Origin: Xenoacremonium recifei
Taxonomy: Eukaryota; Ascomycota; Sordariomycetes; Hypocreales; Nectriaceae
Length of the DNA: 64,000 nucleotides
Direction of reading: 5' to 3'
Assembly (NCBI GenBank): GCA_012184525.1
Contig: WOFQ01000023.1
Location: forward strand, 124,001-188,000
A program made the translations under genes and the position numbers. Of the stretch, positions 34,726 through 46,555 are shown piece by piece (positions within the stretch are counted from its first letter, which is position 1; every line of letters begins with the position of its first letter). The notes beneath the pieces were generated by a model, which ran no database searches, was not told the origin of the DNA, and saw nothing but the letters and a program-made list of their open reading frames with translations.

Positions 34726-35858
34726 AGGAACGGAAAACTCAGCAGGCTCTTTCCGTTATTTCTCCTGTAGCTGCCTGGTACCGGCCTCAACCTCAACTCC
34801 AATTCCCACTCCAACCTTCTCCTTCAACACCTTCGCTGGGCAATTCCATCCATCACCATCATCACCAGCATCTATCCCGCCGCAACAGCTCCCCGGTCGG
34901 CCGCCCCATCTCTTTCCCTCCAGGCTCCATCTCCCGCCCAGCAGCGCCCGGGCTCCTTTTAGTGCTGGTTTTAGGACCCCACGGCTCACTCGCAAGTTCC
35001 GACGAGCAATCACTTTACGAGACAGAACCCGCAATACGAGCCGAAGGTCCTTGGTTCCTTCTCCCGGCTGACCCTCGCCAGAACGCCGACGCCGCTCCTG
35101 AGTCTCGTGGGAGAGACAAATTTAGAACACGCTCCCTTCTCCGCTGCCGTCATCCTCGTGTCTGCTGGCGGTCGCTCGCTCGCTTGCAGGCTGTGCACCG
35201 CTGCAGTTGCAGTCCAGGCCGCCTGCACACCACCATCTCGCCCGCCTCTGGCCAACCGCCGGCCTCCATTCTCGATCCTGGAATCGCCCAGGCCCCAGCA
35301 AGCACGCCGCCGAGACTCCGCTCGGTTGCTGCGGCTGCCAGCCAGGCTGGGCTGAGCTTGCGCTAAGCTTGTCTCCCAGGCTTGTTTTCGGTCCGCTTCC
35401 TGGAGTGGCTCTGCCCACCTTCTTCCCACTTGTCTCCCGCTGACACCCACTAAAGTCCATTGTTCAGGTTCAGTGAGACCCGCAATTTGACAGTCTGGGG
35501 CATCTGCATGTTGCTGTTGCAGTCCAGTCGTGCTGAGTGAGGTGCCTTCGGACGGTTGCTCGCCAACGAACTTCCTGTCAACACTCGACAATCTCACTCG
35601 TTTCGACTCGACTGACACCACCTGTCGCTCGCTCCCTTGCGTCATTGCGTCGAGGACGCCGGACGCTGTCTCTCGACCCCGATCCCCTGTATTATCTGTC
35701 ATCTGCCCGTCTCGTACAGAACTTCTTCCCGTACCCTGCCCGAGACAGCCACCTCGCCGAGCCGTGTCCTGTCGCTCGCTGCTGGATCATCCCCCGTGGG
35801 TTGCGGCTGCAGGTTGATCATAATTGTGGCCGGCTCTCGTATAAGGTGACTGCCCGGC
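34726..35858 (+). promoter_or_regulatory. ATG-depleted long leader of the GH17 glucanase
   Basis: From 34726 to 35858 only one ATG occurs on the plus strand (35508). Pyrimidine-rich tracts dominate. This fits a roughly 1 kb transcribed leader for the glucanase gene, although the transcription start is not identified. Confidence 0.5.
35508..35540 (+). other. Ten-codon upstream ORF in the glucanase leader
   Basis: The only ATG in the leader opens MLLLQSSRAE followed by TGA at 35538-35540. It lies about 320 bp before the main start. A translational role is inferred from position. Confidence 0.4.
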
Positions 35859-37937
35859 ATGCAGCATTACTCCCACGACCCTCTTGAGAGGGAACCTCTC
35901 GACTCTTCCCGGAGCCCATACAACTCTCCTTCGCGACCACCTCCCGTCCCAGGTCACGGTTATTCGCAACCATACTACGACGCTCCGCCGCCTCGCGCGC
36001 ATCATCCCAGCGCCCATCCCGACTCGAACTACAACAGGATGTCAGGCCACGATGCCTACAGCCACTCCGATCGTTCCCTGGAAAGCTCTGGCGACCATGG
36101 AGGACCTCCTCATTACGACGACCACGCCTTCTACAACAACAATAGCAGAGGTGGGATAGCAGGTGGTGAATCTGGGTACGCTCGCCTACCCCCTTCCAGC
36201 ACCATCACACCAGGTGCCGATAACTTCAGCGACTCGGCCTCGGGTGGCATGGCTGGGATCGCCTACAACGTCGCTGACCGAAATCCTCGAAACAGCGGCA
36301 TGGATGCCTTGCATGGCGACGTCCCCCCTCCGCCTTCGCGGACCCAGAACGGTTACTCGCCGCAGTCCTCTGGATACGAATCGTACGGCAATAACACTCC
36401 AGAAGATTCACACACAAACCTGACAGGCATCACCGCCGCAGCGGCCGTTCCGATGGGAGGCCGTGGCCACGCTCGCGACCCCTACCTGGATAATCCGTAT
36501 CAGGGAATCAGTGCAAGACATAGTGCTCACCTTGGCATCGTGAATCCTAACGAGATTGAAGATGATGGTGATGATGGGTTGGACTATGGCCAGGGCAGTC
36601 AACGAAATTCGATGCTGAGTCTGCCTCATTCGGCTAGGGGGAACAAGCAAGCTATCGGAACTGCTGCAGCAGTTGGTGCCGCTGTTGGTGGAGGCGGTCT
36701 CCTACGAAAAGGTAAAATAATATTCAAGTTGTGTCTACGGTACTGCGGCTGACCTCAACCAGGCTACGGAGGTGCAAATAACGGCGAGAAGTCTTCTGAC
36801 TGGCTCAACGGCCAACGCAAGAACACCAAGCGATGGAAATGGGCCATCATTATCCTTGTGTTCATCATCGTCGTTGGAGCTATCGTTGGTGGTGTAGTGG
36901 GCGGAACGCTAAACAACAAGAAGCAGAAGGGCGGTAGCAGTTCAAGTGATTCGGCTTCGGACGACGAGAAGCAGAACGGCGACCTCGACAAGAACAGCTC
37001 CGAGATCAAGGCCTTGATGAACAACACGGACCTTCACCGAGTCTTCCCGGGCATCGACTACACCCCGATTAACACGCAATACCCGGCGTGCCTTGAGAAC
37101 CCGCCGTCGCAGAATAATGTCACTCGTGATATGGCGGTTCTTACGCAACTGACTAACAAGATTCGACTATATGGAACCGACTGTAACCAGACAGAGATGG
37201 TTCTTCATGCCATTGACCGTCTTGAACTGACTGATGTCAAGGTTTGGTTGGGTGTCTGGCAGGACGGTAATGACACCACCAACGCCCGGCAGCTTTCGCA
37301 AATGTGGGACATTCTGGACAATTACGGAGACGATCCCTTCGAGGGTATTATTGTTGCCAACGAGATTATCTACCGTGAGGAGATGACTGTCAACCAGCTC
37401 GGCACGCTCCTGGACGATGTGCGCAAAAACTTGACTTCCAAGAAACTGGACCTACCCGTGGCAACGTCGGATCTGGGCGACGACTGGACATCAGCGCTCG
37501 CAGACGACAGTGACTATATCATGGCCAATATTCACCCATTCTTTGCAGGCGTTACGGCCGAGGAAGCTGCGGCATGGACATGGAATTTCTGGAGCAACAA
37601 CGACGGGACTTTCTGGAAGACAGACAAGTCCAAGAACATTATTTCCGAGACGGGATGGCCATCTCAGGGCGGCAAAGACTGCGGCGCGGCAACGTCATGT
37701 ACTAACGGATCCGTGGCGGGAATCGACGAGCTCAATACGTTCATGGAAGGCTGGGTCTGCCAAGCCCTCGAGAACGGCACGCAGTACTTTTGGTTCGAGG
37801 CCTTCGATGAGCCCTGGAAGATCACCTACGATACGCCCGGCAAGGAGTGGGAGGACCACTGGGGGCTGTTGACGGTGGATCGTGTGCTCAAAGATGGTGT
37901 CAAGATTCCCGACTGTGACGGCAAGACGGTGTCTTGA
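35859..37937 (+). CDS. btgC: Probable endo-beta-1,3-glucanase, GH17, membrane-anchored (btgC type)
   Basis: Two exons (35859-36711, 36763-37937) give 675 residues. The N-terminal 300 residues are Pro/Ser/Gly/Tyr-rich and cytosolic-looking. One membrane segment follows (about residues 309-332, AIIILVFIIVVGAIVGGVVGG) after a KRWK stop. This is a type II topology, placing the catalytic domain outside. The GH17 domain spans about residues 370-665, with IRLYGTDCNQ, the predicted acid/base E485 in VANEIIY and the predicted nucleophile E580 in ISETGWPSQGG. The end motif FEAFDEPWK is also typical. The architecture matches the btgC proteins of Aspergillus, involved in cell-wall beta-glucan remodelling. 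The intron is 51 nt. Confidence 0.94.
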
Positions 37938-38623
37938 ATGAATATCTATTGGGGAGGATGGTGTAGGATGAAAGTGCGAAGCAGCGTTCATTCTGGCTTC
38001 AGCACGAGAGGATTCGACCCAGAGAGGCTCAATGGAAGCCCCCACGACGACCTCTGACTGGAATCGACAGAATTCGTCGAGTCAGCGCAGGTCGCAAACA
38101 ACCTGCGCATGGCATGTTATATTTGGATACGATAAAGCGTTCGTCTTCGGAAGGCGCATGACTTTTTCCCCGTCCTTCGGTGCCGGCGTTCTGGGAATCA
38201 TTTCGGGACGGGAACGGGGTTGGCGGTATAAAATGCTCTTTGCATGTGGATTTAATGTTTTCTGCTCGTGTTTGCTCTGGGAGGACTACGCCAGGAGGAA
38301 CCTGGCCTGGCTGCATGGGATTGTTTGTGTCTGTCTGGTCGGCTCATATGCTGCGTGGAAAGCTGGAGGGTGGATATGGAAATGGCTGAGACGATTATTA
38401 CATAGTTTATGGTATATAGTCCTGACAACACTTTAGCAAGAAGTGTGAATTGATGCTATCAAGATTCTATTCTGCTCACTCAACAGATATGCCGCTTTTG
38501 ATCGTAACCTTAACCACATAGCACCATTTTGAAGATCCCCTAAACCTCACCATCTTATGTACCTCTAACCCCAATCCCAACCCCATATCTATAGAGATTG
38601 ACCCCCTATCCTATCCTTAACCC
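37938..38623. other. Convergent 3' region between the glucanase and a minus-strand gene
   Basis: This 686-bp region carries a 134-codon plus-strand frame (38032-38436) with hydrophobic parts but no recognised domain, and is most likely the glucanase 3' UTR. The distal part (38500-38640) is C/A/T-rich with degenerate CCTAACC words. Confidence 0.5.
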
Positions 38624-39385
38624 CTAACCTCCTAGCCCAAGAGCCTGACTCACAACGCTAGCCTCACGATACGGCGAAGTCGCCTGAGCTCCCTGCAGCA
38701 GCCAGGCCACATCCTCCCGTAACCCTCGAATATCCTCCCGCAACGCAGCCGAGTCTCCCATATAATGATGTAGTTGCAGGCGCAATTCTCGATTGTCGTG
38801 TTGTAGAGACACAACAGCAGCGTTGAGCGAATTGACTTGTTTGAATAGATTTTCGATGGTCTCTGGTGTGCCATTTGTCGTGGTTTCATGGTCATCGGAG
38901 ACGGCAGACATTGGAGCAATCGGCGCGATAGGATGTTGCGGTTCGAAATCTGGACTGGAGGGCTCATCGATGACTGACGGATAAGTCGAGATGGGAGGCG
39001 GAGATACTGGCAGGGTGTTGTTCTGTCTTCTCTCCTCACGCTTCCGCTGCTCGGCTTCTCGATGGAGGTGCCTGGTAGCAACCTCAGCGGCATCGGCCCC
39101 GAACATCCGGCGCCCTTCACGACGGCTAAGCATCAATTAGCGTCTGACCTCGTTTGTAGGAGGAAGACAAACATACCGCCTGTCCAGGAGTTTTCTGACA
39201 GTAGTCTCGAGCATTTGATGGCGCGTGTGGAGGTCAGCAATTTGGTAATCATCCTTTTCAGAGCGACGGATGGTCGCGGACCAGACAGCTTGGTACTCGG
39301 CATCGCGGGCGCGGACGAGTTTTTGGTTCTGGGGGTCACGGTTGACCCGCGAGTAGTAGACGGGGAAGATGCGGCCTCGAGCCAT
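38624..39385 (-). CDS. Charged coiled-coil hypothetical protein
   Basis: Two exons (39177-39385, 38624-39125) give 236 residues; the 51-nt intron uses GTATGT and CTTAG. The family is not recognised. The N-terminal 100 residues are highly basic and helical-looking (RHQMLETTVRKLLDR; REAEQRKREERRQ). A Pro/Ser-rich linker follows, then a probable coiled coil at about residues 168-200 (IENLFKQVNSLNAAVVSLQH). The start is the first ATG after a TATA box. No membrane segment or signal peptide is seen. The charged helix plus coiled coil suggests a nucleic-acid-binding or scaffold role, but this is only compositional inference. Stop TAG. Confidence 0.75.
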
Positions 39386-39399
39386 GTTGAGGGTGTGTT

Positions 39400-39880
39400 G
39401 TGTGTTGATGTGAGGATGAGTATGAGGTTGATGAGTGTGTGTGAAGATGAAAGAGAGAGAGGGTGAGAATGGGGTTGAGGGTGAATTTATAAGGGGCTGG
39501 AAAGGAAGACATGAGGAAAGAGCGAAGAGGGTTGAGGATTAGGAAGGAGGTTGAGTGTTAGGGTTAGAGTGTGATAGTGAGATGGAGTTGATGCACTGTT
39601 AGAGTTAAGGGATGAGTAGTTGAGATTGAAAGAGTATGGATGTGAAAAGATGAAAGTCAGGGAGGATAAGGATGAGGGTGAGGGATGGTGTTGTAGTGAG
39701 GAGGCGAGGATTAAAAGTCAAGGTATGAGAGACTAAGTAAAGTGGTTTGGGTCTAAGAAAGAACATGAGGGATGAGATTGAGGCGAAGAGACAAATGGAA
39801 TAAAGTAGTGTTGGCCTTGGGGTCGGGGCGAGTGAGGGTGAGAACTAAAGAATAGGTAAGCAATGAGCGCAGGTAATGCA
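39400..39880. repeat. Purine-rich (GA/GGT) tract
   Basis: Nearly 500 bp of the plus strand is dominated by G and A (GAGG, GATGAG, GTTAGGGTTAG words). It lies upstream of the coiled-coil gene, so the transcribed strand there is pyrimidine-rich, like the CT-rich leaders elsewhere in the window. Confidence 0.5.
39486..39491 (-). promoter_or_regulatory. TATA box of the coiled-coil protein gene
   Basis: TATAAA on the minus strand lies about 100 bp upstream of the ATG at 39385. Confidence 0.6.
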
Positions 39881-40114
39881 CGAGGGTTAAGCTTTCAGTA
39901 TCGGGTCAAATGTTGAGCAGCAGTAGAAGAGGATGAATTCGTTAAAGAGCTGGAGGAGGTAGCCCAACCTCAATAATTCACCAAACGGTAGTGGATCGAG
40001 CACGAGCAGGCACTGAAGGCTGATCTGCCTAAACCAACAACCCCAAACTAAATCTCTTTAAGAGTTCAGGCTTCTTTAGGAATACGGGTATCAAATATAT
40101 TAATAACATCGTCT

Positions 40115-41134
40115 TTAAACCTCGTGGGATGCAATGATTGTAGCCTTCAACTGCTCTGCAACATCGTCCACGCTCTCCTCCTCGCCTTCCTCCTTCCGAA
40201 GCACCTCAACACGCGCCTTCGCCCGATCTCGAGGCTCCCAGTGAAGTTTTGTCGTCGAGAACGCATTGGACCCAGGATCCTGCGGGTATGGAAAGACCTT
40301 GTACGTTTCGCTCATCTTTTGCAAGTTGTCTAGCCCGTCTGTGCGATTCACGCTGTTCAGATACCACAGTTAGCAGCTGGCCCTTGACCAAGAATCACGG
40401 CTCACCTGTCCCAAATGTCGTACGGTGTGCCGACGAATACAGCCGGGAGACATTTCAGGGCTTTTGCATAGTGCGGCTGGTAGAGATGAACACCGTAGAC
40501 AAACGAGTCCTCATCAATTGCTTCAAAGCCGAGCGGGTCTTCAACGACTTGATGACCGAGGCTTGCGAGGAAGTCCTTGTCCGACTGCGTAAAGGCCGGT
40601 TCTTGGAAGATACACGGAACCTCTTTTCTGGTGACCATTTCTATATTTCCACCATCATTAAATAGAGTGCAAGAAATTTGGCATGCAAGAGCTCGTACCT
40701 ATCATGCTGACGATGGCAAAGAAAGCTGCTAGCTGGACATATGTCGACCGCCGGTTCAACCACTTGTCGTCCTCGAGGTCAAATGACCCAACACCAAGAC
40801 AGACAGCTTTGGAAATGGGTCGGTAGTTGACACAACTTGAGTTAACCCATACTAGCATCTCCTTGCAGCACTGTAACTCCTGATACTGCGTCTTGAATTT
40901 CTCGTACTCTGCTGTCAAGGCTTCAACGGAGCGGAGACCGGTTGTGCGAGGAGGTTTGGGTGCTGGACTGGTGATTTCTTTCGGGAGACGCTTGTTTGGG
41001 TGAGACTTCTTCTTGTGGCGACTGATGACGGTCCAATTAGAGGCTTCGTCCTGGGACTGCTGCTTGTTCTCTTGTTGGTCTGCCTGCTCTTCATGATACG
41101 TTTGCCGCTCAGGGCTATCTGGAGACTTGGACAT
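40115..41134 (-). CDS. SRR1-like domain protein
   Basis: Three exons (40699-41134, 40406-40640, 40115-40352) give 302 residues; introns are 58 and 53 nt. After a Gln/Lys-rich N-terminus, the SRR1-like domain (PF07985) is visible: AVCLGVGSFDLEDDKW, then RRSTYVQLAAFFAIVSMI, IFQEPAFTQSDKDFLASLG, VVEDPLGFEAIDEDSFVYG and ALKCLPAVFVG. SRR1 proteins are linked in plants to light and circadian responses, and in animals and yeast to heme-related regulation. In fungi they are mostly uncharacterised. The C-terminal exon is charged and outside the core domain. Stop TAA. Confidence 0.85.
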
Positions 41135-42724
41135 GCTGGAAGTGAGGCAGCAAACTAGATGAGTCGAGGTTTTAAATCCTGCTAAATTGATAAAGGTAGG
41201 ACTATATCATCAGCGGGCAAGGACGAGTTGTTCCACACGAGCAGTTCAATATTGAAGTCCTCTGGGGTAGGTCGATGAAGGAGAGATTTGCGCCCCACCC
41301 AATCGCGAATCGGCTCGGTCAGCGTCGGTGAGGCTCGGTGAGAGTCGGCCGTCAACTGAGGAAAGAGCAGAGAGACCTTCCGCGACTTCCTCAGTCTCAC
41401 CTCCCTGCCTGAAGATTCTTCTTTCATCTCCTTTCATCTTTGCTCTACCATCACTATTTCATCCATGATCCATCTCGAAAAGCGCGTGTCGGCAATCCGG
41501 CCTCTAAGCGACTCGTCGCCGCATCGAACCCGCTGCCTCATTTACGTTCCTGAGCAATGAACTTTCCAGATATCCTAGAATATCCGTCCTCCGTTCCGTC
41601 TCATCCAAGCGCCCGACGAGGCTGCATCACCACCGTCTCAGACTCCATCAACCTCCCGGATACTCGGTCCATGGGCGCACAGGACAGTGATCGTGGAATC
41701 AAGCCAGCAGATCTCCCGGCCGCACCCTTATCACAGTTCGGCGGCTGCAGCCCGTCCAGTGACGGCGGCGCCTCGATCTCCCGGATGTCCACCGCCCGCG
41801 GCCTCGAAAGGCTGACCGTCCCGACTCATCCGATTTCGCGACGATTCCCCTCGAGAGTCAGTCGATGGATGGGTTCGGCACATGCAGACTGCTCTTTGCT
41901 GCATCTGGGATCCTGGCAAGCCAAAAATAAAGCCCGTCCGACATCCGTTTGGTTGGCTGGCTAGCTGTGACGAGACTCGGCGGCGAGCGTCCCACGTCGC
42001 TCAACGGCCCCAAAGGCCCCAACCTCGCTGGACATTTGCCTCCCGCCGTGCCAGCCTGTCGAGCGGCCCATTGGCTGCGTCTCTTCCCCGCAGACCTCGA
42101 CTGGAATAGTGCCGGCGCTTAGAGCTCAACGGCAGCCTCCAACCAGAGACGGCATCCTCCAGCAGCACCTCCCGGGCGCCATCTGCTGGCCAATGGCACT
42201 GTTGCGGCGCCCCGTTGCCTTGCCCCCATTGGCCTGGCCCTGCGGGAGACAAACAGGGGTCACACCCTCCTCCATGCAGTGCCCTGGCATCGCGACGGCC
42301 TCTGACTGGGCCGCTCCGCGCCGGACCTCGAATCACACTGGGGACCTCACTTGCAGTTCACAGAGGGCATGCAGGTTGGGCGGCTGGATATGGCCCCGAA
42401 TTGGCCGCCAGCGCCTTAAGATGTGCCCGGCCGCCCTTCATGCCCCGACCCGACGGTCTAGCTCTTGGAATATTTCTCTTCATCCTCCCAGCTGTTGGTC
42501 TGACGAACCGTTCGTTGATCGTGCGCATCCGTCGTCCTTTTCATCACAGCAAGTGTCCGAGAGAGCTTGAGAGGCTGCGCCTTGAAGAGTTCTTCAGATC
42601 CCAGCCACCACCACCACCGCCCACCGCAACTAAAGCGCTCGTCTGTTGAGAAAGCTGCAAGTCAGCAATCACTTGTCGACCTTCTCTCTCCGATCTCGTC
42701 TCACAACACACAAATACCGCCAAA
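41135..42724. other. Divergent intergenic region between the SRR1-like and BIM1-like genes
   Basis: About 1.6 kb with GC-rich central sequence (41700-42450) and several overlapping frames on both strands without domains. It presumably holds two divergent promoters. A pyrimidine-rich ATG-poor leader precedes 42725. Confidence 0.5.
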
Positions 42725-43538
42725 ATGCAGTCATCGGCATTCCTCACCCTTCTCCTCGCTGCTGTCGTCTCGGCGCACAGTGTCATCACCTACCCAGGAT
42801 GGCGAGGAAACAACCTGATCACCAACGAGACCTGGCCCTACGGCATGCAGTGGATATATCCTTGTAAGTCATGACACCAGCTTCACTTTTGGGCTCTTCA
42901 CTGACTAGATCTCGACTTCTAGGCGGCGGTATCCCTTTGACTAAGAACCGGACATACTGGCCGACTACCGGTGGTGCTGTTTCTTGGCAACCTGGTTGGT
43001 TCAAGGGCCATCAGACGGCCTATGCCTACATCAACATGGGCTTTGGCAGTGACGGTCCTGACGGCGGTCCTATCAACATGTCGAACCCCATGTTGCCTCA
43101 ATTCCAGTTCCTCGGCCCTACCAACAACCCCTACCCCGGAACCATCTGCTTCCCCCAGGTTCCTCTGCCCAAGAACACCACGGTCAAGGCCGGCGACACT
43201 GCAACAATCCAAGTTGTCGAGGTGGCTATCCACGGTGCCTCCCTGTACTCGGTATGTTGACTACCAAAAGTAAACGATAAGGCATCAGCTCGCTAACAAA
43301 TTCCCAGTGCGTCGACATCATCTTCGCCGACCCCGGAGACTCGCGCATCAACCCCGTCAACGACTCCAACTGCTTCAACTCGACCGACATTGGCTTCGCC
43401 GAGGTCTACACCATCACCACCAAGAAGCCCGGCATCACCATCGCGTCCGTGTCGCACGCTGTCGAGCGCCTGCAGAGACTGGGCTGGGCTGGCGCACTTC
43501 TGCCCTTGCTCGGTATCGGCATGTGGGCTCTGCTATAA
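42725..43538 (+). CDS. Secreted BIM1-like histidine-brace protein (LPMO-like, X325 family)
   Basis: Three exons (42725-42863, 42923-43251, 43308-43538) give 232 residues. A 17-residue signal peptide ends in VVSA, leaving His18 as the mature N-terminus (HSVITYPGWRGNNL). This is the first ligand of the copper histidine brace. The block YPCGGIPLTKNRTYWPTTGG and the N-glycosylation sites are typical of the fungal X325/BIM1 family. The C-terminus is hydrophobic (LGWAGALLPLLGIGMWALL), consistent with a GPI-anchor signal. Family members resemble lytic polysaccharide monooxygenases, but the known Cryptococcus member Bim1 serves copper acquisition rather than polysaccharide cleavage. It likely acts at the cell surface. 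Confidence 0.92.
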
Positions 43539-44140
43539 GCCTGAAGATGACAGAAAAATGATCAAATCTTAAAGAAGATCTCTTCATCTTACAACATCAA
43601 CCTAAAATCTGTATATTGCATCACGACGGCGTTCCGGTCTTTATTCCCCCGTGGCACGGGCCCAGCCACAGAATCGTGTTTTCCATCTCGTTTTAATCTT
43701 TTTCTTCTCTTCCTATATTTTCTTTGGCTATAGATCCGCTTGTCTAGGTGTTCGGCGGAGCGTCGGAATACTTGCAGCCCCTATGAGGAATGCGTGGCTG
43801 GAGAGTACCTTCAGATGAATGAATATATGATGTTAAAGCAATTGTTAATGAAGTCGTGATTGGCTTGTGGGTGAGATTGTGTTCGACGTCCTCGAATCCA
43901 CACACTTGTAGCAAGTGATCAAGTCACGCCTACAATTGGGTCCTGACCTCGCGATGTTCATCAAAGGGTTAATACTTGTTTCATGGAGCTGATACGTCTT
44001 GTATCATGTTCTTGTTTCCCACCATTGAACCTGACTACTGTCATCTATGAAGCCCAATCAGGCTCTACCCTTAACCCTCAAATGTAGCTCTCATCTTCTG
44101 CACCCCTATCTTTCTACCTCTGTTCTGTGTCTATCTCATA
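43539..44140. other. Convergent 3' spacer between BIM1-like and DOA1 genes
   Basis: A 602-bp AT-richer spacer holding the two 3' UTRs. No gene is seen. Confidence 0.6.
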
Positions 44141-46555
44141 TCACCGCACGAGCTTCGCACACTCATCCGCAACGCCCTTCACGCGCTCCTCGGCCGACGC
44201 CGCCTTCGCAGCACGCACCCAACCGGCAACATCCAGCCCCGTCGCAGCGCCCTTATCCGGGCCATACAGTAGTGTGCCGATGGCGACGAGTGCACGGTAC
44301 AGCACCTCGGAGTCAGTCTGCTTGGGGAGGACAGCACCGAGGATCACGAGGATGCGGCGGCGCTGGTCGGGCGTGAGAAGGCGCTCGCGATGAGCAAGCA
44401 CAGCGAGGTTGATGAGAACCGTGTTAAGGGCGATCAGGACATTGCGGTTAACACTGCCCCGCGAGGAGACGCGCTCGAGGAACTGGATGGCCTCGTCGGC
44501 CTGGGCGCTCACGATGCTGCGGCCGTTGGCGGAGCCAAACATGTTGGCCACGGTGCGCAGACCCATCATAGCGGCGTTGTCGTTCGGAGTCTCGCCTTCG
44601 GGCAGCGAGGAGGACACTGCAAGGTCGAGCAGGGAACCGTGCTCGGGGCTCGAATACTGGGCAACCATGGGATAGGCGGCGAGGCAGCGCAGGAGATCGA
44701 GACCAGCGAGACGGTCACCGTAGGGCCACTGGGTGACGATGTGGACAACAAGATCGAAGCTTGCGGGAGGCAGGGCGGCTGAGGACTCGAGGGCGGTGCG
44801 GAGGCTTCGCAGGAGAGATTCCTGGTCCGGGTTGAAGGCGACGTCTTTGCGGCCCGACGAGATCATGGTCTTGTTAACACTGAGAATCTTGTTGAACATT
44901 GCTGGGACTTCTGTTAGTACATGCAAATATTTCCGAGGAGGACATTCAACACTCACCCTCGTACTTGGCAGCCGAGATGCTTAGGTACTCCTTCTGAGGG
45001 AGCACCTTTGGCTGCGAAGATGACGAGTCTCCCGGCCGATACCTTGACTCAGTGCCATAAGGATCCGGCCCGCTGTCCTGCGCCGGCTGGCCGAGGGTCG
45101 CGCCCTTGGTGTTCTCGGTGATGAAGTTCGCTACGCTGTCGAGATATGTGAGAGGTAGTTCGTTGTCGTTGAGAAACTTGGTTGCCCGCTCGTAGGGGTT
45201 CTCGGACAGATTGTAGGGCAACTTGAGCGGTGGCTTGCCATCTTCGATATCTACGTCGAAAACATAGTCGTAGGATTGTCCGTTAAACTCGACCTTCTTG
45301 CCGGTGCTGCCCACGGCGTCGACAACGGTGCCCACGTTGATCCATTGCTGTTGGCTCATGGACCACTGGTGCGCTGTAACAGAGCCGTTGTCCTCCTTGA
45401 TCATCTGCACCTGGCCCTCTTTGGTGCCAGACTTGGTGGTGAGGAACTCAGGGCCAGGCAACTTCTCCTTGTTGACGCCCCCGACTTGTTGCTGGGGAAT
45501 GGACGATGCCTTGACGGACTCTTCAAACTCCTTCAGCGTCTGCGCATCAGCATAGGCCTCGGGCCGGCGCGTGAATACTCGAGCAACGCTGTCGCTGGAG
45601 CCGGTCACGATGTCGCCTGTCTCAGGGTTTGCAGCAACTGTCCAAACGGATATGGCGGGAAGTGTGATTGTCTGGATGCACTCGGTGCCTTTCCATACCC
45701 TCACTGTCCGATCCTCGCCCGCGCTGACGAGCTCTCCAGAAGGCAGACTCGTCAGGGAATACACAAAGCTCTCATGCCCATGCAGCTCTCCGACCTGTTG
45801 CCCGTTGAGCTTCCAGAGTCTCACCGTGCCATCGTTGCTTGCGCTCGCGATATCAGCACCACTGGGATGGCCGGCAGGCACTCGACACAAGGCCCGGACG
45901 ACATCTGGGGTGTAGATTGTTGACCGCGGTTCCACCTCGCCAGCCGTTGCTTTTCGCAGGTCGAAAACTCGAATGCTCTTGTCCGCGCAGCCCGTCACAA
46001 CTGTAGTCTCGTCCAGAGCTAGAACTCCCCAAACTGCTACGCCATCATGTCCGCTTAGGGTGACCTCCGTCTCCCACTTGGCAGAGCTCCAAACCCGCGC
46101 CTGGCCATCCCAGCCTCCCGAGACCAGGTATGCGCCGTTGGGAGCTACATCCAGCGCGCAGACGTTGTGAGCGTGGCCAACCAGAAGTCTCTCGGCGTTG
46201 TCAGTTGCCGCCGACTCTGGAGACTTCACCTCTATGATGGTGTCTTTGCCACCTGAGACGACGAGCCCGGCGGGATGTTCCGCTGCCGGCGGGAAGAAGG
46301 CTATTGAGTTGACATATTCGGATCCTCTGCTGAGGAGAGTGGCTTCGAACGACGGAGGAGAGGCTTTGGCGCGGCGCCAGATGCGGACGGTGCAGTCTCG
46401 GGAGGCGGAGAGGACGATATCGGGGGAGGGGAAGCTGACGGCTCGGACCTGCCAGGCACATTCTGTTAGAGGAGTTGGGCATTTTCAAGGGAGAAGCAGC
46501 TGCTCACGTCGGACTCGTGGCCGAGCAATTGCGCCGATAGCTTGAAGTCCGCCAT
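44141..46555 (-). CDS. DOA1: Ubiquitin-binding WD40-PFU-PUL protein (Doa1/Ufd3/PLAA type)
   Basis: Three exons (46508-46555, 44957-46448, 44141-44901) give 766 residues. Exon 1 encodes only 16 residues (MADFKLSAQLLGHESD) and joins in frame. Residues 1-300 form a WD40 propeller (LLVGHAHNVCALDV; VSGGWDGQARVWSS; IASASNDGTVRLWK; LVSAGEDRTVRVWKG). A PFU ubiquitin-binding domain follows (about 355-465, QWINVGTVVDAVG; YDYVFDVDIEDGKPPLKLPY). A C-terminal armadillo-like PUL domain occupies about residues 500-766. Doa1/Ufd3 binds ubiquitin and Cdc48/p97 and maintains free ubiquitin levels. The full architecture is present without gaps. Confidence 0.95.

Noticed and set aside
38032..38436. 134-codon plus-strand frame after the glucanase gene
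   Set aside because: No recognised domain, biased to Trp/Arg/Leu, and directly in the expected 3' UTR; no promoter or splice support.
38520..38640. Telomere-like CCTAACC words
   Set aside because: Only degenerate single copies, inside a 3' region flanked by genes; not a telomeric array.
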